Positions 12,301-30,000 are shown, counted from the first letter of the stretch. The stretch is 64,000 bases of DNA from Mesorhabditis belari (GCA_958450365.1 CAUEEP010000730.1:2293001-2357000); one strand, 5' to 3'. Notes: generated by a model not told the origin, from the letters alone. A program made the numbers and translations.

Positions 12301-14437
12301 CTGAGCAATACGCTCTAGATTCTCTATTGTTGGCCAAAAATTTTTTTACGGAGAAGCTTTGTATTTCAAAATATATTTTTTTGGGTCCATCTTCTTGGCA
12401 CTGAGTGTTTGCTAAAAGAGGTCATTCTGAAAAGTTTAAGCATTAGATAAAATTTGCCTTAATCGCAAATTTTCCTTGTTTGAAGTACTTGATTTTAGGT
12501 TTTGAATGGGACCCATTACCCATTCATTAACCCATTAAAAACTGATCTAAAGGCTGGAAATTTATTATTTTTATCAAAAATTTTTTGAAATATAGTCAAG
12601 TTTATCAAAAAAATTTGGGAAGAATTCATGGCTTGTTTCTTGAGAAACTTTTTCCACGAACTTTCTTGTCAACCTAATAACTTGATTCAATTTGCCTATT
12701 ATTTACACTCACTTCATTCCTTCTTGCATGATGTCTCATTTGAAAGATGAAAAGAGTATTCAAATAAGAGAGAATATTCTTAAACGTTAGCTAAACAAAT
12801 ATTTGTTTTATTTTCTTTACTTTTTGTGCCTACTTGAATATCAGCGGGTTGAACGAGTTGCACAACATCCGTCAATTTCAACATTTTCTTGTCAGCCAGC
12901 GCGTACTCACACAAAATGAATTGACCTGAAAATTATTAGAGTGATTGTTTACTATTGGTCAAAACTAAATAACTGCAGTTTTTGCACTCACCAACATGCT
13001 CAACGATCATTTGTTTGTTGAAGCAAATGTGGAACGGGAAAATCACATTGAAATCTTTAGTGCTGAGGGGAACTTGGGCTTTCTGAAATCTTTTCAAATT
13101 TCAATTACAAAAGTATTGGCATTGACACTCTTGTGAAATTTTTAAAACGAACGAACCAAAGCCAATTCAGAATGTTCAAGTTGAGTGGAGCGAGTGATAC
13201 GACGGAATTTGTGCGCCAATCTCTCCCCCTCTTTGTGCCGATCATCAGCTCCGACACTAAAGGTGAAGTTTGAGTTGGTCAATTTCGAACTTCCAAAAAA
13301 GGTAAAACAATAAATGAACAGTAAAAGTTAACGCCTACAATTATATAAATAGTTAATCATAAGTTTTATTAGGCAGTAGGGCTCTTTACCTGAAAATCAC
13401 ATGTTCCACTAGCCCACTTTTTCTTCGTTCTTGTTGTCTTTCCAGGACGTTGATCTAAAAATATTGATAATTATTGTGACCTTTTTTGTTGTTTATGTGT
13501 TTTAGCCATTTTTTTGTTAAAATGTCTAGAAGAAATTTCCAAATTATTCTATTTCATTCACTTACCGAAACCTCAATGTCGAAGAGATATTTTGCCGTTT
13601 TTCTCACCAATCCTTTCACAATTGGATAAAGTCCCTGACGATTAGAGAAATAATGAAGTCGAAGGGATCTCAAAAGTTCATATTTTTAGAGAATCTTCTA
13701 AACAAACCCATCTCCTTGATCTTCACACTGAAATGAGGGTCCTTTCATTTCTGATTTGAAAGCGATTTGATCAATAAAATAATGCATCGAATTGAGATTA
13801 TCAAGAAAATCCTAAATATACTTTATACTTTTTGTTCCGGCTGTTGTAGCGAGGCATCGTGGAAAGATTTTGCAGTATGTTTGGTATTGAAAGAGTTGCC
13901 AAAGGTTAAACGATACCTGTAAATTATCAGCCATACAAGCCAACATCCGACTCCATCCAGTCTCCGATGCATATGTAATCAAATGATCTCCATATAATTC
14001 CCACATATCATCCACTGATACACCTAGAAAATATTCATCTCATTTGTTTTTTATTTTTTTCAAAAACCCAAAGTTGCTGCAGCTGTTCGAAAGATTCTGA
14101 ACGTATCACTGTCATCGTAATATTGCTGCACCTCGAACTCGGTCTCGTCGGCAAAGCCAGCTTTTCTTCTAAAGATTTTGCTACTTGTATGTCTGAGCAA
14201 AGTCGTACTGTTGGAACTGTTACACAAAAAGACAATGGGATTACGGTAACTGTAGCCAAAAGGAGTACAGTGAGTTTAAAATCCAATCTCATTTCACTAA
14301 AACTACATATCCAACTTGATCTCTTTCCACAAATCGAGTCCATATTTGCGGATGATCAACGTAGAGACGGTGATGTGAACCCAGCCGATCTATTGGGTAT
14401 ATAACAATTAACAGATTTGTAATCACACGCTTACCAT
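9331..14437 (-). CDS. H-NOX soluble guanylate cyclase, degenerate cyclase site
   Basis: A soluble guanylate cyclase of the nematode gcy-31 to gcy-37 class, the haem sensors of O2/CO2-responsive neurons. Domain order is complete: an H-NOX domain (GWVHITVSTLIIRKYGLDLW; SVDDMWELYGDHLITYASET; haem-ligand His in NLNSMHYFI; the YxSxR motif as YFSNR), an H-NOXA/PAS domain (GGNTILFLCSP, CISDMPMHDATRDLVMLNQS), a signalling helix (KLEDTVRKLRGMAEQLELKK) and a class III cyclase domain (MADFLTINVHCKPCQIIELV, IGVHAGPVVTGIVSQKKPRY). Exon 1 seems to contribute only the ATG at 14435-14437, followed by GTAAGC. Both metal-binding Asp are present. The guanine-binding Glu (KVE) reads KVL, and the catalytic Asn and Arg of NxxSR are both Ser. 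About 60 extra low-complexity residues interrupt the cyclase domain. The stop could be 9331 or, with another exon, 9085. Confidence 0.88.
10445..10540 (-). repeat. tRNA-like (SINE-head-like) segment
   Basis: Within a guanylate cyclase intron, the minus strand shows an A-box-like TGCCGAGTGGTAGTGCG and, about 60 bp on, a B-box-like CGATTCGATCCC, the two internal RNA polymerase III promoter elements in tRNA spacing. The ends do not pair as an acceptor stem, so this is not a functional tRNA. It looks like the tRNA-derived head of a SINE or a tRNA pseudogene. Confidence 0.4.
10580..10735 (+). mobile_element. Retroposon 3' tail (RTE/SINE type)
   Basis: The plus strand reads AGATCGATTGGTTCAGCCG, then a GACAGACACACAC-rich stretch ending in CTTATAATTAGTAGGA. 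This resembles the 3' tail shared by RTE-type LINEs and their SINEs. It sits in the guanylate cyclase intron just after a donor site. The assignment rests on remembered tail style, not on an alignment. Confidence 0.45.
11905..12677. mobile_element. Nested mariner-type MITEs in guanylate cyclase intron
   Basis: An element at 12070-12677 has mariner-like terminal inverted repeats, TTAGGTTGGCAAGAAAGT at the left and its near-complement at the right, flanked by TA on both sides. A second left end, TTAGGTTGGTGTAAAAGTC, begins at 11905 and is also preceded by TA, but no matching right end was found, so it is a fragment or was interrupted. A minus-strand reading frame of 97 codons across this block only translates the two repeat ends. 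No transposase motif was seen. Confidence 0.65.
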
Positions 14438-15146
14438 TTATTATGTCAACAAAAAAGAATAGAAAGAAAATGAATGAGGAAAATGGTAAGTTTGAAAATA
14501 AAATCGTGTGTGGATGAGCGTTTGAATGATAGATTTTGATGACATCGAGTTGTCCGGGAGACCGAAAAGGACAGAAAAGAAGGGAAATATTTGGAGAAGG
14601 TTTGGATGAAGATGAAAATGAATTTCAGAGATCTTTAAGGATGTCGAAAAGATCGAGTGTTGAAAAGCTTTTCATGTAATTCCCATGTTTTTATGATGTT
14701 CTCTCAAATGCCTCTTTTTCTTTTTGGTCCTAGATGTCTTACATAATTCAACTATTTTCGATGCCTCAAGCTTTATTTAAAAATTTTTCATTTTCTATCA
14801 CCTTTTCTCCATCGCCCGTAATTTCATCGAACATTTTCTCTAACTTCATCAATCTTTTCCATTTCATTTATCTCTTTTACAAATCCATCATGAGATCCCT
14901 CCAAAAAGAGAAGGTGACCACCTCGCGTGCATATAATTTTTGATGAGATCTCCATCAGCCTCAAAGTTACTCAACACTTCAAATTTCAAAAAAATTTAAA
15001 GTAAGAAAACTTTCGGCAAAACGTGTTTTTGTAGCCAAAAGGTCAAAGACTTCGGCTATGCGGAAATCACGAATCGTAAACCTTATCTTAAAAGGGGAAA
15101 ATTTGAAAAGCCAAGAATCGATGCAAAAAGAATAGAGTTCCAACAA
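14438..15146. other. Divergent region between guanylate cyclase and alpha-glucosidase
   Basis: About 700 bp that should hold both promoters. It contains one possible tiny spliced gene (listed separately) and a 69-codon open frame at 14734-14943 that is rich in Phe, Ser and Ile and looks like chance coding of AT-rich DNA. Confidence 0.4.
14470..14679 (+). CDS. Possible small spliced basic protein
   Basis: A reading that could be a three-exon gene: MNEEN, an intron of about 70 bp ending in ATAG, then DFDDIELSGRPKRTEKKGNI, a 38-bp intron, and RMSKRSSVEKLFM with TAA at 14677-14679, about 43 residues in total. It is charged and has plausible splice sites. However, its ATG lies only 33 bp from the divergent guanylate cyclase ATG, which leaves little room for a promoter. 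Not recognised; it may be spurious. Confidence 0.2.
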
Positions 15147-20780
<5,634 letters not shown>

Positions 20781-21132
20781 TTGAAATTTTTAAAATAAAA
20801 ATATCCTGTTTACTTTACTGTATACTGTATGCAGCTGTATCGTAAAAATTTATCAAACCATTCTTTTGTTGAGAATTTTAAACTTGGCACTCGGATTTGA
20901 TGGCGATTAAAGTACAAAAAATGAATCACAAAAGCTTTAAATTGCGAAGGAAAGATTCAGAAATAATCTCAAATGAATAAATCTTAATGAACTGTGACTC
21001 GTTGTGAGTATTTGATATTTGAAAGAAAACAGAGTTAAGTGAAAGATTAGAAAGAAATCTATCAAAAGAGACAAGAATACCCGGAGATTCGTGAATTGAA
21101 GAACTAAAAATAGATTTGTACAAGAAAAGAGA

Positions 21133-22605
21133 TCACAGAGGAATTGTGTGATACGATCGGATGAGCTCGACGAAATTTGCGACGACTCTTTGGAAAAGAT
21201 CAGGATTGCCGAGATGGGCTGCATGGCCAGCTGAAGGGATTTGTTGCAATCTGGAAAAAAAATTTTAAACTGAATCTTTCAGTGATTTGAAATGGTTCTT
21301 GTTTATGGTTTGAAAGAGGTACTTGGAGCCGATTTTCTTGAGCAAAACGAAACTTGCAGATGCAAATTCTCAAGAATCGACGGTCTAGAAAATCCCATTT
21401 AAAACTGTTCAATTCTAACCTTGAATTTGGTAGATTCTTGAGGTTGTTGGCTGATGATGGCCCCAAAGAGGTGTCCTTGTCACCCCAAACACAAAGCAAT
21501 GGGGTGCGCAGTCTGAATGTTTTGTATAGCGCCCAATGTTTGAGTGATTAAAAGAACTGAAAACATTTGTCAAAAAATTACTTGTGCACTTCGGTGAGTT
21601 CATGAGTGTTCGAGAGAGCCACCCCGACGACACAAGAAAAGATTTCCCTGAATGGGATATGGTCTTTAAAATATTAGCTTGGTGAATAAGTCTTTTCGTT
21701 CCTTTTCGTACTTCCGTTGAAAAATAACAAAATAAACAATTAAACCTATGGTTTGCTCTAAATAAAAAGCGTTTAGTGTTATTTTGCAGAAAAACAATTG
21801 ACCTTTCTAATGAAACAAACCGTAGTTCAATTAGTGCATTTGCTTTAAACGTTTAAACGGTTTTAAACGGAAGTACGAACGGACTTATTTACCAACCTAA
21901 TATTTTATTCAAGTTTGAGAACTAAATTGGTGCACTGATACAAGTAAGAAATAAAATAATTTTCAACCTGTTAAGAAGCGGGAGTACATATTGAGCACTC
22001 ATACTAGCGGCAACGATCATTGGCTGTTTCACGCCAAGCGCTGATAAAAGAGATAGGAAAAAGGTGGGTTTATCCTGAAATTTTAAGTACACTGGTTTAT
22101 TTAAAGAAATATTTAACCTCATTAGGAATAGCTGGTCCAAAAGTTTTCCCGGATCCAGGCAGATCGGGTGCCACACAGTGGAAACCGTGAGCGGCGATGC
22201 TTGAAAGAAGACCGTTTTCGGTCCATGTTGACGAGGAAAAGCTTTGACCTGAATAAAATGATTAGAATACCACAAAAAATTTTAGATGTAAAGAAATATC
22301 TATCAAACTAAAGTAGAGCTGTGTCCATAATCGTGTGAAGTTGTGTAAAAGTTAAACATTACCATGAAGGAAAAAGATTGTCCCTTTTGCATAGTGATTG
22401 TCGGGTGGACGAGCTTCTCGATAGAAAACTTGATGATCCTAGAAATTTACTTTTTGTACATCTAAAGCAATCCCTAATTCACCCCAATTTCAATTCGATT
22501 CTCGGTAGTGACCACTTTTTCCGAGAGTTTCTTTGTGTTTTCGGGGACAGCTCGACAAAGATCGGCTCTTGAAAGAATTGAAGATAGTGTTGGTCCTTCA
22601 ACCAT
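21133..22605 (-). CDS. ABHD14-like alpha/beta hydrolase
   Basis: An alpha/beta-hydrolase resembling ABHD14A/B (CCG1-interacting factor B). Order: MVEGPTLSSILSRADLCRAV, HQVFYREARPPDN, the oxyanion turn and core GQSFSSSTWTENGLLSSIA with FHCVAPDLPGSG, the nucleophile elbow in VAASMSAQYVLPLL (S-M-S in place of G-x-S-x-G, as in ABHD14), GDKDTSLGP for the acid strand, and the catalytic His in QIPSAGHAAHLGNPDLF. It ends YHTIPL with TGA at 21133-21135. The ATG at 22605 follows an acceptor-like TTTCAG within about 15 bases. The substrate is unknown. Human ABHD14B has been linked to lysine deacetylation, but I do not extend that here. A mariner-type MITE lies in one intron. Confidence 0.8.
21674..21900. 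mobile_element. Mariner-type MITE (227 bp)
   Basis: Starts TTAGCTTGGTGAATAAGTCT and ends with its complement (GACTTATTTACCAACCTAA), with TA on each side. It shares the inner block CTTTTCGTTCC and CGTACTTCCGTT with the copies at 31450 and 44817. It lies within an intron of the ABHD14-like gene. Confidence 0.75.
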
Positions 22606-23216
22606 GATGGGGAAAAAGAACCTGAAATAGGAAAAAATACGACAAGTGTTACTAAAAAGAAAGAATTGCTAACGTTTTTGCAGAAATATTGTATGTTCAG
22701 TAGTCATAAGAGTGAAAACTGGGAACTAGAAATGACAATCAGGGAAAGAGAAATACACAAAGCCTGTTCAACAGACACTTTTCTTTTGTTTGGAGAGTAA
22801 TCATTGAAAAGTCTCTCACCGATTGAGTACACTATCATTGTAAAGTGAAAGTGATATTACGATAAGACAAAAAAATTAAATTGAAATTTTAACCAAAGAC
22901 AAACTGGTGTGTGAGGAGAGTGAATGAATTGAGAGATTGGGTGCTTGACAACACGTCGAGAGGTCCACAAAAAGGAAAGGAAAGGGGAAAGACGGGCACC
23001 AATCTCTCAAAAAAGAAAAGTCCGGGAAACATACGTGCAAACATTTCTCTTTTCTTTTTCTAGCACCCACCCATTCATGCACTCCAATTCAAGACATAGT
23101 TGGCAAAATACATATTTCCCCTCCCCTTTATACTACTGACAGCTATGGTCATAGCACCAGAGAGCTTGATAGACTTTACGTACATTTGCGTGGAAGAAGT
23201 GCTATTCTTGTGTTTG

Positions 23217-23450
23217 GGGGTACTTCTTTAGGATCCGGGGGGGGACGATTTTGCCAAACTTCAACTCATAATTTAAACACTTTTTTTGTGATATATTTTG
23301 AAAAACTCAAAAACTATTAAAATCTCCAAAGCCTAAGCTATCTAATAATGCTTTAAAGTCAAAATTGGACAAGTTTAAGATAACTAAATCAGTGACACAA
23401 GTCTGCCAAAATCGTTAAAAAATCCTCCTCCCCGATACTAAAGAAGTACC
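23217..23450. mobile_element. Small MITE with 8-bp target duplication (hAT-like)
   Basis: A 234-bp element with ends GGGGTACTTCTTTAG and CTAAAGAAGTACC; the inverted match extends about 45 bp inward to a CGATTTTG/CAAAATCG block. TGTGTTTG occurs directly on both sides (23209-23216 and 23451-23458), an 8-bp target-site duplication as made by hAT-type transposases. It has no coding capacity. Confidence 0.65.
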
Positions 23451-24175
23451 TGTGTTTGAAATAAAAACTACAAAAAGATATCAAGAATCGTAGTAGCATT
23501 TGGTGTACTATATTATTAGCTATAGCTAGGAAAATGGGAAATCAAAGAGAGAAAAAGGGGGAGAGGGTAAAATAATCCCCGGTTGTGTGTGCAAGAAGGT
23601 TCAGAAGGGAGATCATGATTAGGGGAAAACAAGGAGGAAAGAAAAGAAACAAAGAAATTGAATAGTTAAAAAGAATACGTTGAAAATTCTTCTGAGATGA
23701 TATGTAGAGATAGATCAAATTATTTTTTTGCTACCTAGTCGGATAGAACTAGCGGAAAGTAGTCTATTAGTAAAAGTCTATTAGTAAAAGTGGTGAAAGA
23801 TGAAAGATGAAGCCTTGTCTCTTGCAATCAGTTGAATGTCTCTATTTGCAGATCCATATAAACACCAACAGTGACACCCCACTCCACCCCATCCCCCCTC
23901 TTCCTCAACCCTCGAGGGACTCCTCTTTCATCTCGCATTTCTCTTCTCTTCCTCTACATTCCCCCAAAACAACTCCCCACTCATCTATTTGAGGGATTCA
24001 AGTCTTTTTCCCGTTTTAAAATGCGGTTGGGATTTTAGTGTCGAGAAAAGAGAAGGGAACACCCGGGGGAAATTTGTCTTTCCCACATTCACCACACAAT
24101 AGAAGAAAAATGAGAACATAGCAAAAGTTAAACTGGATTGCATTTCGCCAAAATGCAAATTTCTGCCTTAAGAAG

Positions 24176-24210
24176 TGGGGGTGGAGGTAGTGGGGGTGGA
24201 GGTGGTGGGT
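24176..24210 (+). repeat. G-rich GGGGGTGGAGGT repeat
   Basis: Two tandem copies of a GTGGGGGTGGAGGT-type word followed by GGTGGTGGGT. The plus strand could form a G-quadruplex. Confidence 0.5.
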
Positions 24211-26243
24211 AAGTGTGGAGAGGCGACCTTGTCAAGGGATTGTCTCCTCTTTTATTCCTTTCTTCCATTTCCCCATTCATTCCCGATTGAATCCGTTGAC
24301 GATTTCGGAGAGAGTGAAACACGCTAAGAACCATCCATTTCTTTTTTTCTTTTCTACTCCTTCACTCAAAAAATTTGCATGCAAATTGAACGAGGTAAAC
24401 CAGCCGAATCAGAAAATCGGGAATTGGAGATGCTCAAATAAAGAAAAGCAAATTCTGGGAGTTGTTTAGAGCAAAGATTTTGATTTTAAAAGCTAGATTA
24501 GAGTTATGTCAAAGTTGCAAAATATTTTTACATGAAACCATTTTCAGGATTTAACGAACTCCTGAATAAATCAAAGAGAATGAACTCCTCAATAGATCGA
24601 GATTATGAAAGAAAACGCAACGGATTTTAATAAAAAAAGTTGCAGAAAGCATAAAAAAATCAAAAGTGTATAGATTTCGGGGAAGGAAGAAAATCTAACG
24701 GGAAAGGGGGAAAGGAAAAAAAGCCTCATAACAAAAGACATCAATAATTTTGAGGGGACATAAATTCTGGACGGAAAGATGGAAAAAAGAAAAGAAATGA
24801 GGAAGATTCTTTGAAAGAAAGAGGAAAAGAGAAGGGTTGTATTGGGGTAAAGAGATGGACGGGTGGAGGTGGAAGGGCCGTTTCATTTCCTCGCCTCCTC
24901 TCCCTTCATCCAGCCGTTCGTGTCTTTTCCCCTGATCCCCTTTCCATTTCTCCGTCGGCTCCCCATAAAGCATAAACGAACCCTAGAAAGGTCCCTTTCC
25001 TCCCTAGAACACTCATCCAACACCACCAATAACCTCACATAAAAAGAGTACTTTTCCGCTTTCCTTTTAAATATTCGATAACCTACTAAATACTTTTTCG
25101 TGCTTGCGAAGTAAAACCATAAAAATTGAAAACTATTTCTTTAAAAAGTTTCATAATTCACAAGATTGAGAAAATAGAAATGTTTCCCAAAGAACGGTTG
25201 AGGTGACTAATGGTAAGGGAGAAAAGAAAGAAGTGATTGAATAAGTGAATCAAAGGGAGTGACACACTTTTGTATCCACGAATGATCATGGGGAAAATAA
25301 TGTGGAAAACTGTTATATAAGCGTAAAACATTTGAAGTAGTTTGACAAAAAAGTGAGACTTCGCAAAATATTCGGCGAAAAGAATTGGAAGATCGATCAG
25401 TAAATGCAATGTTTAACGCAAGAAAGAAAAGTTTCGTAAATTGGTCAGAAAAAGAAGTGGGTGGGTGAGTGAGTGAATCAAGAGTGAGGCTTTCATCTGA
25501 TCAGGTGTGGAAGCCTGTTCTCCCCTTCCATCCCTTTCCAAACTCTCCCTTCTTTCCTACGAGACATCAAAGCCTTTTCCTTATCAGCTTTCTTTTCTTC
25601 TCTTTCCATTTTACATTCTTCCATACCCGAATTCAGCGTGGCTATAAAATGCTGTGTAAATTTGAATGCACGCGTGCCAAAATGATGATATGAAAAGCGT
25701 TGTAGAAATCTAATACGAGAATTGATATTTTGATTGTTTTGACTGGAAAAAATATTTAGATCACATAGCGATATGAGATTTTTCGATATTGTAAATTTCC
25801 AACTTCCTCTTTGAAAAAATTTATAGTAAAACTGAAAGAAAAATGAGAAAGAATAAAACCGCAAACAAAACGATTCACACAAGAAAAAAGAAATGTCAAA
25901 GAAAGAAAAGCGCGAAAAATGTTTGTTTGATGACATTTGTGGGTATGAGAATAAACGGTTCGATTTCTAGTTTTTTTTATTGATGCCAAGCAAATTTGTA
26001 GCCTTGTGGCTGAAGTCCGCCTCGCATTGTGAAGTAAATAGTTTAGTTTGATATCGAAATAATTAAAAGAGATGCAATTCTCCCAAATAGGAGTTCATTT
26101 TCCGATACTTTGTGGAATTTGTGCAAAGATTGCAAAAGAGAGATTGGTGTTTTGGTTGAAAAGATTTGAGAAAAGAATGAAATGGAAAGAAAAGAAAAGA
26201 GAAAGGGAGAAATCTGATGTGTCTTTCCCACACAAAAGACAAC

Positions 26244-26333
26244 GGGAAGGGGGAAGGGGGAGGGTGAGGGAGGGATGGCATCCTCTTCCCCCTCCTTCCC
26301 CCTTCTTCCCCCCTCCCCCTCCTCCCTCACCCA
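26244..26333. repeat. Polypurine/polypyrimidine inverted tract
   Basis: The plus strand has GGGAAGGGGGAAGGGGGAGG and more purines, then after a short CATCCTC turn a C/T-only run of about 45 bp that is largely its complement (CCTCCTTCCCCCTTCTTCCC and so on). This can fold into a long G:C hairpin, or the G-rich arm can form a quadruplex. Confidence 0.6.
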
Positions 26334-27074
26334 CAATGGCTCCCGCGAATTGGCGCCAATTGCGGTCAACCCCTCAGAAAAGATAAAAAAGACTTTTTCA
26401 ACAGACTCCAACCACTGCTCTTTTTCCCCAGTCAGCACCATCTGTTTCATATTTGGATTTTACTAGGGTCTTTATTTTTGTCAGTGGGGATCTGAGGTGG
26501 AATAGCCATACGAAAACTCATCTCATCGAGCTATTTCTACCAATGAAAACTGGAATGAACCGGCACGATCCTGTTATACCCCGCAAATATTTGTGGGCAT
26601 GCATCAATCATGTTATACCCGTGCAAAACTAGCGTTGTTAAAATTTCCATATCACCAAAAGACCGATCGCTCACTGGAATCAGTTCTTTTGAAACTTAAA
26701 ATATAAATTTTGCGAGGTATATTAGGATTGATGCAGGGGCAAATTTTGCGGGAGTATAACAGGAAAGTACCAAAAATCCAATTGATTAGGAAAAAACTGA
26801 AAAACAGAGCTATACGGAAAAAAGGATCCAATTTGTTGCTTCTGTAAAAGCGAATGTCATCCACTCATCACTACCCTAATTTCCCCCAAAGCGTCTCCTT
26901 CAATGTGTAAAATGATCAATCAATGACAAGAAAAACTTATCCATGTTTGTTCTCATCTTTTTTATCATGTAGATACTTTTCCATCAACTGTTTAATTGAA
27001 ATTTCAGGAAATCAAATTTAATGTTTGTATCTTTATAAGTTTTTTTTCATAAAAAACGTAAATTTATCAAGATA

Positions 27075-30000
27075 TCAATGGAGATTCTGTTTTTTCGTGA
27101 GATCATAGTAAACACCGTGAAGAGCGAGAAGCTCTTGATGAGTACCTAAAATAAAAGTAAGGACAGAAATGAGGATAGATAGATTGATTGAAAGATTGGT
27201 AGAGAGTTGGAAAATATTAGAAATTTTCCATTTTCACCTTTTGTAAACATTAATATTTCACCTTGTTCAACGAGTTTTCCACTTTGGACAACGGCAATTC
27301 GATCAGCATTAATTATTGTGGAAAGACGATGAGCAATCACAATACATGTACGACCAGAACGGGCTCGATCAAGAGCTTCTTGAACTATCTCAAATTTTAA
27401 TATAAACGTTAGTTTGAAAAGTCTATTAATACATATTTCAATGTAGAACTTAGCACTTTCTTTTCTTATTTTAGTTACCTTTTCACTTTCTGTATCGAGA
27501 GCGCTCGTTGCTTCATCAAGAAGTAAAATCTTTGGGTTTCTGATCAATGCACGAGCAATTGCTATTCGCTGCTTTTGACCTAAAATTGAATGTTCAATCA
27601 AGAAGATGACTGTATCAGAAAGAGCTCACAGAAAACAAAAGTTCAAAAGAATTACCTCCAGATAATTGTGTTCCTTTATCACCAACACGTGTCTCATAAC
27701 CCTAAAAAGTTTCAATGAGCAGTTCTTTCTATTATCAAAACCTGCGGCAAATTCGAGATGAAATTGTGAATATTGGCCTTTTTGGCTGCTTCAATAATTT
27801 CTTGATCTGTGATCTCACCATCAACACCATAAGCAATATTTTTTCTGAAATTGGAAAACATTCTCATTTACAACTCATCCAAAAGCTACCTAATCGAACA
27901 ATCAAATAGAATTGGTTCTTGTGAAACGAGAGCCATTTGTGATCGAAGGTGATCGGGATTCATTTCACGAATATCAACTCCATCCAATTTCTTAAAGACT
28001 TGTAATTTACTTTTAGTTGTATGTTTTAATAGCCTGCTTTAATAGTCTGATTTAAATTCAACATTACTTACAATAACCCCTTTTGTTACATCGTAAAATC
28101 TCTCCAATAGAGCCACCACTGTACTTTTTCCACTTCCCGATGGACCGACAAGTGCTAGCGTTTCTCCAGGAGAAACCGATAAAGATAAACCCTGAAATTT
28201 AACTTATAATTATATTTAGATTTATTTTCTGATCATCCATGGTTCTTACAAGAAAATTTCACTTTTTTACCTTTAAAATTGACACCGCACTCCGTTGTGG
28301 ATATGAGAAATGAACATCTTCGAAAGCCACCGAACCAGTCACTTTCTAAAACAGATAACCTAGATCAAAGATTATTTGATTATCTCCTCCGTTTGCCCTT
28401 AATTTAAATTTACATTTCTTAATCCTTTTGTACTCAAATTGTCCATGTTTGATCGCTCTCTCAACATGCTGAAAATAATCCCACCGGCAAAACGGGCCTG
28501 AAATTAATTCTCTTTCATAATGATCAAGCTTCGGCATTCAGAATCGTACACTTTTTTTATTATAGCTTGCTTACAACTTGGGTAGGTACTCACTTTCATA
28601 TATTCGGGAAAATACGAGGTCGCAAAGCCAACCGTGGTTGTCGAGATTGAGACAGCATACATTACTCTGAAAACATTTTACTCTCAGAAATTGTCTTCTT
28701 ATTTACCGCAGCACATCCATTGGTGATAGAGTTCTCTCCAAAATCAGAAACAATCCAAATCGATATGAGATACAATTCAACAAATAGATTGCACAAGAAG
28801 CAAATCTGAATTTGTTTTGAAATTGAAAGCTGCATAAAAAGCTTTGCTCACCCGTAAACAGCTCCTTGAACAGTTGCCTGTTTCAATGCTTCTTTATGGG
28901 GTTCATCAAGAAACGAGCAAAACATTCTGAAATTTCAAATTCTTTTAAACATTGCAGAATAAATGTGTATCTCAAAAGTGAATATAATAAGCTACTCACT
29001 GATAAAAGGTCCTTTCTCTTGTCAATGCTTGCACCGTTTTTATATTCTCAATCGCTTCCATTGCCACCTATAGCTTTATTGGTTTTTCTTCATATTTTGG
29101 TTTTTATGGGTTATGCCCGCGATAGTTATTTGTAGCCGAAATACGGGAAAACTGGCTCAAGCTTAGCACAAATTAGAGATTTTGCCAATGACCCAATGCC
29201 AATGACCCAATGCCAATGACCCAATGCCAATGACCCAATGCCAATGACCCAATGCCAATGACCCAATGCCAATGACCCAATGCCAATGACCCAATGCCAA
29301 TGACCCAATGCCAATGACCCAATGCCAATGACCCAATGCCAATGACCCAATGCCAATGACCCAATGCCAATGACCCAATGCCAATGACCTAATGCCAATG
29401 ACCCAATGCCAATGACCCAATGCCAATGACCCAATGCCAATGACCAATGCCAATGACCCGATGCCAATGACCCAATGCCAATGACCCGATGCCAATGACC
29501 CGATGCCAATGACCCGATGCCAATGACCCGATGCCAATGACCGACCGGCCGGGGATCCCAACCCTCAACATTTCAAACCTTTCCACTATTTTCCAAATCT
29601 TTTGCTGTTTGTCGATGTTTTCCTTGCATGATTCGAGTGCGAAAAGCTTGACCAATTCCTGAAGTTTATTTTGTAGCCGTTGCTTTGTACTTCAAGCTTT
29701 AAGACTTTTAGGCTCAAAAATTACAGTCTTACTTTTTGAGTAAAAAAAGAAATTGTGAACTTTACAATTTCCTCACAAACTAACCCAACAACGGATAGAG
29801 TCCAACAGAAAGAAGAGCCATTTGCCATCCAAAAAAGAAAGCAACCCCAACCCCGGTCACACATGAGACAATTGTGGCCAAAACAGTTGACAGACGGAAA
29901 TCCATTGCCTAAAAGAATTCACTCACTCAAGTATGTCACGTATCCGAATTGCGTACACTTTTCAAATTCGGCACATCGGTGGCCAGTCGGGTGCAAATTT

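Larger units (their letters stand above)
22606..27074. other. Gene-poor 4.4 kb spacer
   Basis: The space between the ABHD14-like start and the P-glycoprotein stop. Open frames here are Ser/Phe/Pro- or Lys/Arg/Gly-rich translations of pyrimidine and purine tracts on either strand and carry no recognisable domain. I list one inverted-repeat element and two G-rich tracts separately. I saw no tRNA or other RNA gene, though a small RNA gene could be missed by eye. Confidence 0.5.

Noticed and set aside
14035..14343. 102-codon minus-strand frame with a signal-peptide-like segment
   Set aside because: The real exons of the guanylate cyclase H-NOX domain lie here in another frame with matching splice sites.
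26043..26450. 135-codon minus-strand and 104-codon plus-strand frames
   Set aside because: They overlap a polypurine/polypyrimidine tract and give low-complexity Gly/Lys or Pro/Ser peptides.
29188..29545. Possible CRISPR-like array
   Set aside because: It is a direct tandem repeat without spacers in a eukaryotic intron.
29126..29655. Several overlapping minus-strand frames of 65-132 codons with [14 protein letters not shown] repeats
   Set aside because: They are translations of a 14-bp minisatellite; all frames are open because the period is not divisible by three and the unit has no stop.
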